A DNA stretch of 9,339 bases from DUZB01 sp964407525 (GTDB taxonomy: Bacteria > Desulfobacterota > DSM-4660 > Desulfatiglandales > Desulfatiglandaceae): contig CAYOWC010000197.1 of the NCBI GenBank assembly GCA_964407525.1, positions 1 through 9,339 of the forward strand. Direction: 5' to 3'. How positions within the stretch are numbered: the first letter of the stretch is position 1; each line of letters begins with the position of its first letter. The notes beneath the pieces were generated by a model that worked only from the letters and a program-made list of their open reading frames with translations, had not been told where the DNA came from and searched no databases. The position numbers and the translations under genes were made by a program. Of this stretch, positions 8,507-9,339 are shown piece after piece.

Positions 8507-9226
8507 ATGGCAGAAGAAATCAAGGCGGGATGCGCCCGCCCCACTGGAGGTCCGGTAGGAGAGACCGCACCTGAAAAGCAAGCCGAAACAGAAACGATAA
8601 GCAAGGAGACGATGAGCATGATACAAGTAGGCAAAAAAGCCCCGGATTTTACGGCCCCCGGTTATCATAAGGGAGCATTCGTTAACATGAAATTATCCGA
8701 CCATCTTGGAAAATGGGTTCTGGTCTGTTTCTATCCGGGAGATTTCACCTTCGTCTGAGCAACGGAGCTTGCAGCAGTTGCTGCAACATATCCTGCGTTT
8801 CAAAAACTTGGAGTGGAAGTTTTTTCCATGAGCATTGACAGCATGTTTGTACACAAGATGTGGAACGATTACGAGCTGTCTAAAATGGTAGATGGCGGTG
8901 TTCCATTCACCATGCTGTCCGATGGGGGCGGAAGAGTTGGAAAAGTATACGGAGTCTATGATGAAGATGCAGGTGTTGAAACACGCGGCAGATTCATTAT
9001 TGATCCCGACGGTATTATTCAGGGTTACGAGGTCCTTACTCCTCCCGTGGGAAGGAACGTAAACGAAACACTCAGGCAGGTCCAGGCTTTTCAGCTTGTA
9101 AGGGAAAGCAAAGGTTCGGAAGCGACGCCATCAGGGTGGAAACCGGGGAAAATGACCCTCAAACCTGGTCCGAACCTGGTGGGAAATGTATGGAAGGAAT
9201 GGAAAACGGACATGGCGTTTGATTAG
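8507..9226 (+). CDS. prxU: selenocysteine-containing peroxiredoxin (UGA at 8756-8758 read as Sec)
   Basis: A thiol/selenol peroxidase of the AhpC/Prx1 class that reduces peroxides in the cytoplasm. The reading frame crosses an in-frame TGA (8756-8758) placed exactly at the peroxidatic residue: FYPGDFTFV-U-ATE, against FTFVCPTE in Cys homologues. Both sides are peroxiredoxin sequence in the same frame: APDF at 45-48 upstream, then SMSIDS, MLSD, GVETRGRFIIDP, PPVGRN, GWKPG and LVG downstream. The product is 239 aa with Sec84, T81, P77 and R160 forming the catalytic set. The usual resolving Cys (VCP in AhpC) is T207 in EATPSGWKPG. The only cysteines are C9 and C74. The core begins near M38, and a 37-residue tail with GCARPTGG precedes it. 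PrxU-type selenoproteins are known in anaerobes, and this sequence resembles recalled desulfobacterial members. Gene callers would wrongly split it into two ORFs. Confidence 0.93.
8603..8620 (+). promoter_or_regulatory. possible internal translation start of the peroxiredoxin
   Basis: AAGGAG (8603-8608) lies 9 nt before the in-frame ATG at 8618 and 3 nt before the ATG at 8612. ATG 8618 begins MIQVGKKAPDF, exactly where a canonical peroxiredoxin core starts. A second, tail-less isoform lacking C9 is therefore possible. The codons encode K-E-T-M in the full-length protein, so the match could be chance. Confidence 0.35.
8769..8786 (+). promoter_or_regulatory. bacterial SECIS hairpin
   Basis: TTGCAGC (8769-8775) pairs perfectly with GCTGCAA (8780-8786) around the 4-nt loop AGTT. 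The stem begins 10 nt after the UGA and the loop 17 nt after it. Bacterial SECIS elements lie inside the coding region just 3' of the UGA, with a short apical loop containing a G (often GU) that SelB recognises. The E. coli fdhF upper stem also contains UUGCAG. The hairpin codes for LAAVAAT, so it is under both protein and RNA constraint. It supports Sec insertion rather than termination at 8756. Confidence 0.85.
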
Positions 9227-9229
9227 TTC

Positions 9230-9251
9230 TTGTCCATCAGTTGCCGGACAA
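9230..9251 (+). terminator. weak hairpin after the peroxiredoxin stop
   Basis: TTGTCC (9230-9235) pairs with GGACAA (9246-9251) around a 10-nt loop, starting 3 nt after the TAG. No T-tract follows, so it is not a classical intrinsic terminator. It may be a 3'-end stabiliser or chance. The rest of the sequence to 9339 shows no convincing gene. Confidence 0.2.
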
Positions 9252-9339
9252 TACGGTGTGTCTCTCCAAAATATTTCTGAAATTCTCCCATACGGTCCTA
9301 AGACCAATACCCGTGAATGAATGAGATTCATGCCGCTTT

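Noticed and set aside
8384..8668. 94-codon minus-strand frame with V-I-C repeats
   Set aside because: The repetitive peptide is the 9-bp tandem array read in one frame, and the rest is antisense to the peroxiredoxin start.
8756..8758. Reading the TGA as a true stop or nonsense mutation giving a pseudogene
   Set aside because: It hits exactly the catalytic residue, the frame and motifs are intact on both sides, and a SECIS-like hairpin follows. A random nonsense mutation would not be expected to show all three.
9280..9330. Small hairpins GGTC-CTAA-GACC and ATGAAT-GAG-ATTCAT near the right edge
   Set aside because: The stems are only 4-6 bp, there is no T-tract, and there is no other sign of a terminator or site.
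9131..9331. 66-codon minus-strand frame at the right edge
   Set aside because: About half is antisense to the peroxiredoxin 3' end. It has no recognisable motif or ribosome-binding site.
9237..9339. Minus-strand frame open from the right edge for 33 codons to a stop at 9237-9239, possibly the end of a convergent gene
   Set aside because: A frame this short stays open by chance fairly often, and the peptide matches no family I recognise. More sequence to the right would decide it.

Overview
The window looks like chromosomal DNA from an anaerobic, selenocysteine-using bacterium. A sulfate-reducing Desulfobacterota (Desulfobacteraceae-like) relative is the best guess. The reasons are a peroxiredoxin with an in-frame UGA at its catalytic position, followed by a bacterial SECIS-like hairpin, and RecB/RecC proteins that are complete but clearly diverged from the E. 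coli forms. The assignment comes from recalled family knowledge, not a search.

Layout. Positions 8321 down to 1 (minus strand) hold a tightly packed three-gene block: a DUF72/YecE-family protein (8321-7302), then recC (7284-3643) and recB (3629 to beyond the left edge). The gaps are 17 and 13 nt, so they are probably one operon. I translated recB from 3629 to the edge codon by codon. It is open throughout, carries all the helicase and nuclease motifs I checked, and lacks only the last few C-terminal codons. recD is not in the window; if it is linked, it lies past the left edge.

A 185-nt divergent intergenic region (8322-8506) carries a good sigma70-type promoter pointing right (8365-8393) and four tandem copies of a 9-bp repeat (8437-8472). 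Both lie upstream of the second unit.

Positions 8507-9226 (plus strand) encode a 239-residue selenoprotein peroxiredoxin. Naive ORF calling breaks it into two pieces at the UGA (8756-8758), but the frame continues unbroken and the joined protein is a full-length AhpC/Prx1-type enzyme. It has Sec84 as the peroxidatic residue and no cysteine at the usual resolving position. The remaining 113 bases to the right edge hold only a weak hairpin and no convincing gene.

How they fit together. RecB and RecC are the helicase-nuclease and Chi-recognition subunits of RecBCD, which resects double-strand breaks. The DUF72 protein has no established reaction, but its position suggests a link to DNA repair. 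The peroxiredoxin is a separate, divergently transcribed peroxide-defence gene. The strongest item for a second look is this selenoprotein, with its SECIS, missing resolving cysteine, cysteine-bearing N-terminal tail and possible second translation start. I saw no phage, insertion sequence, CRISPR or RNA gene.
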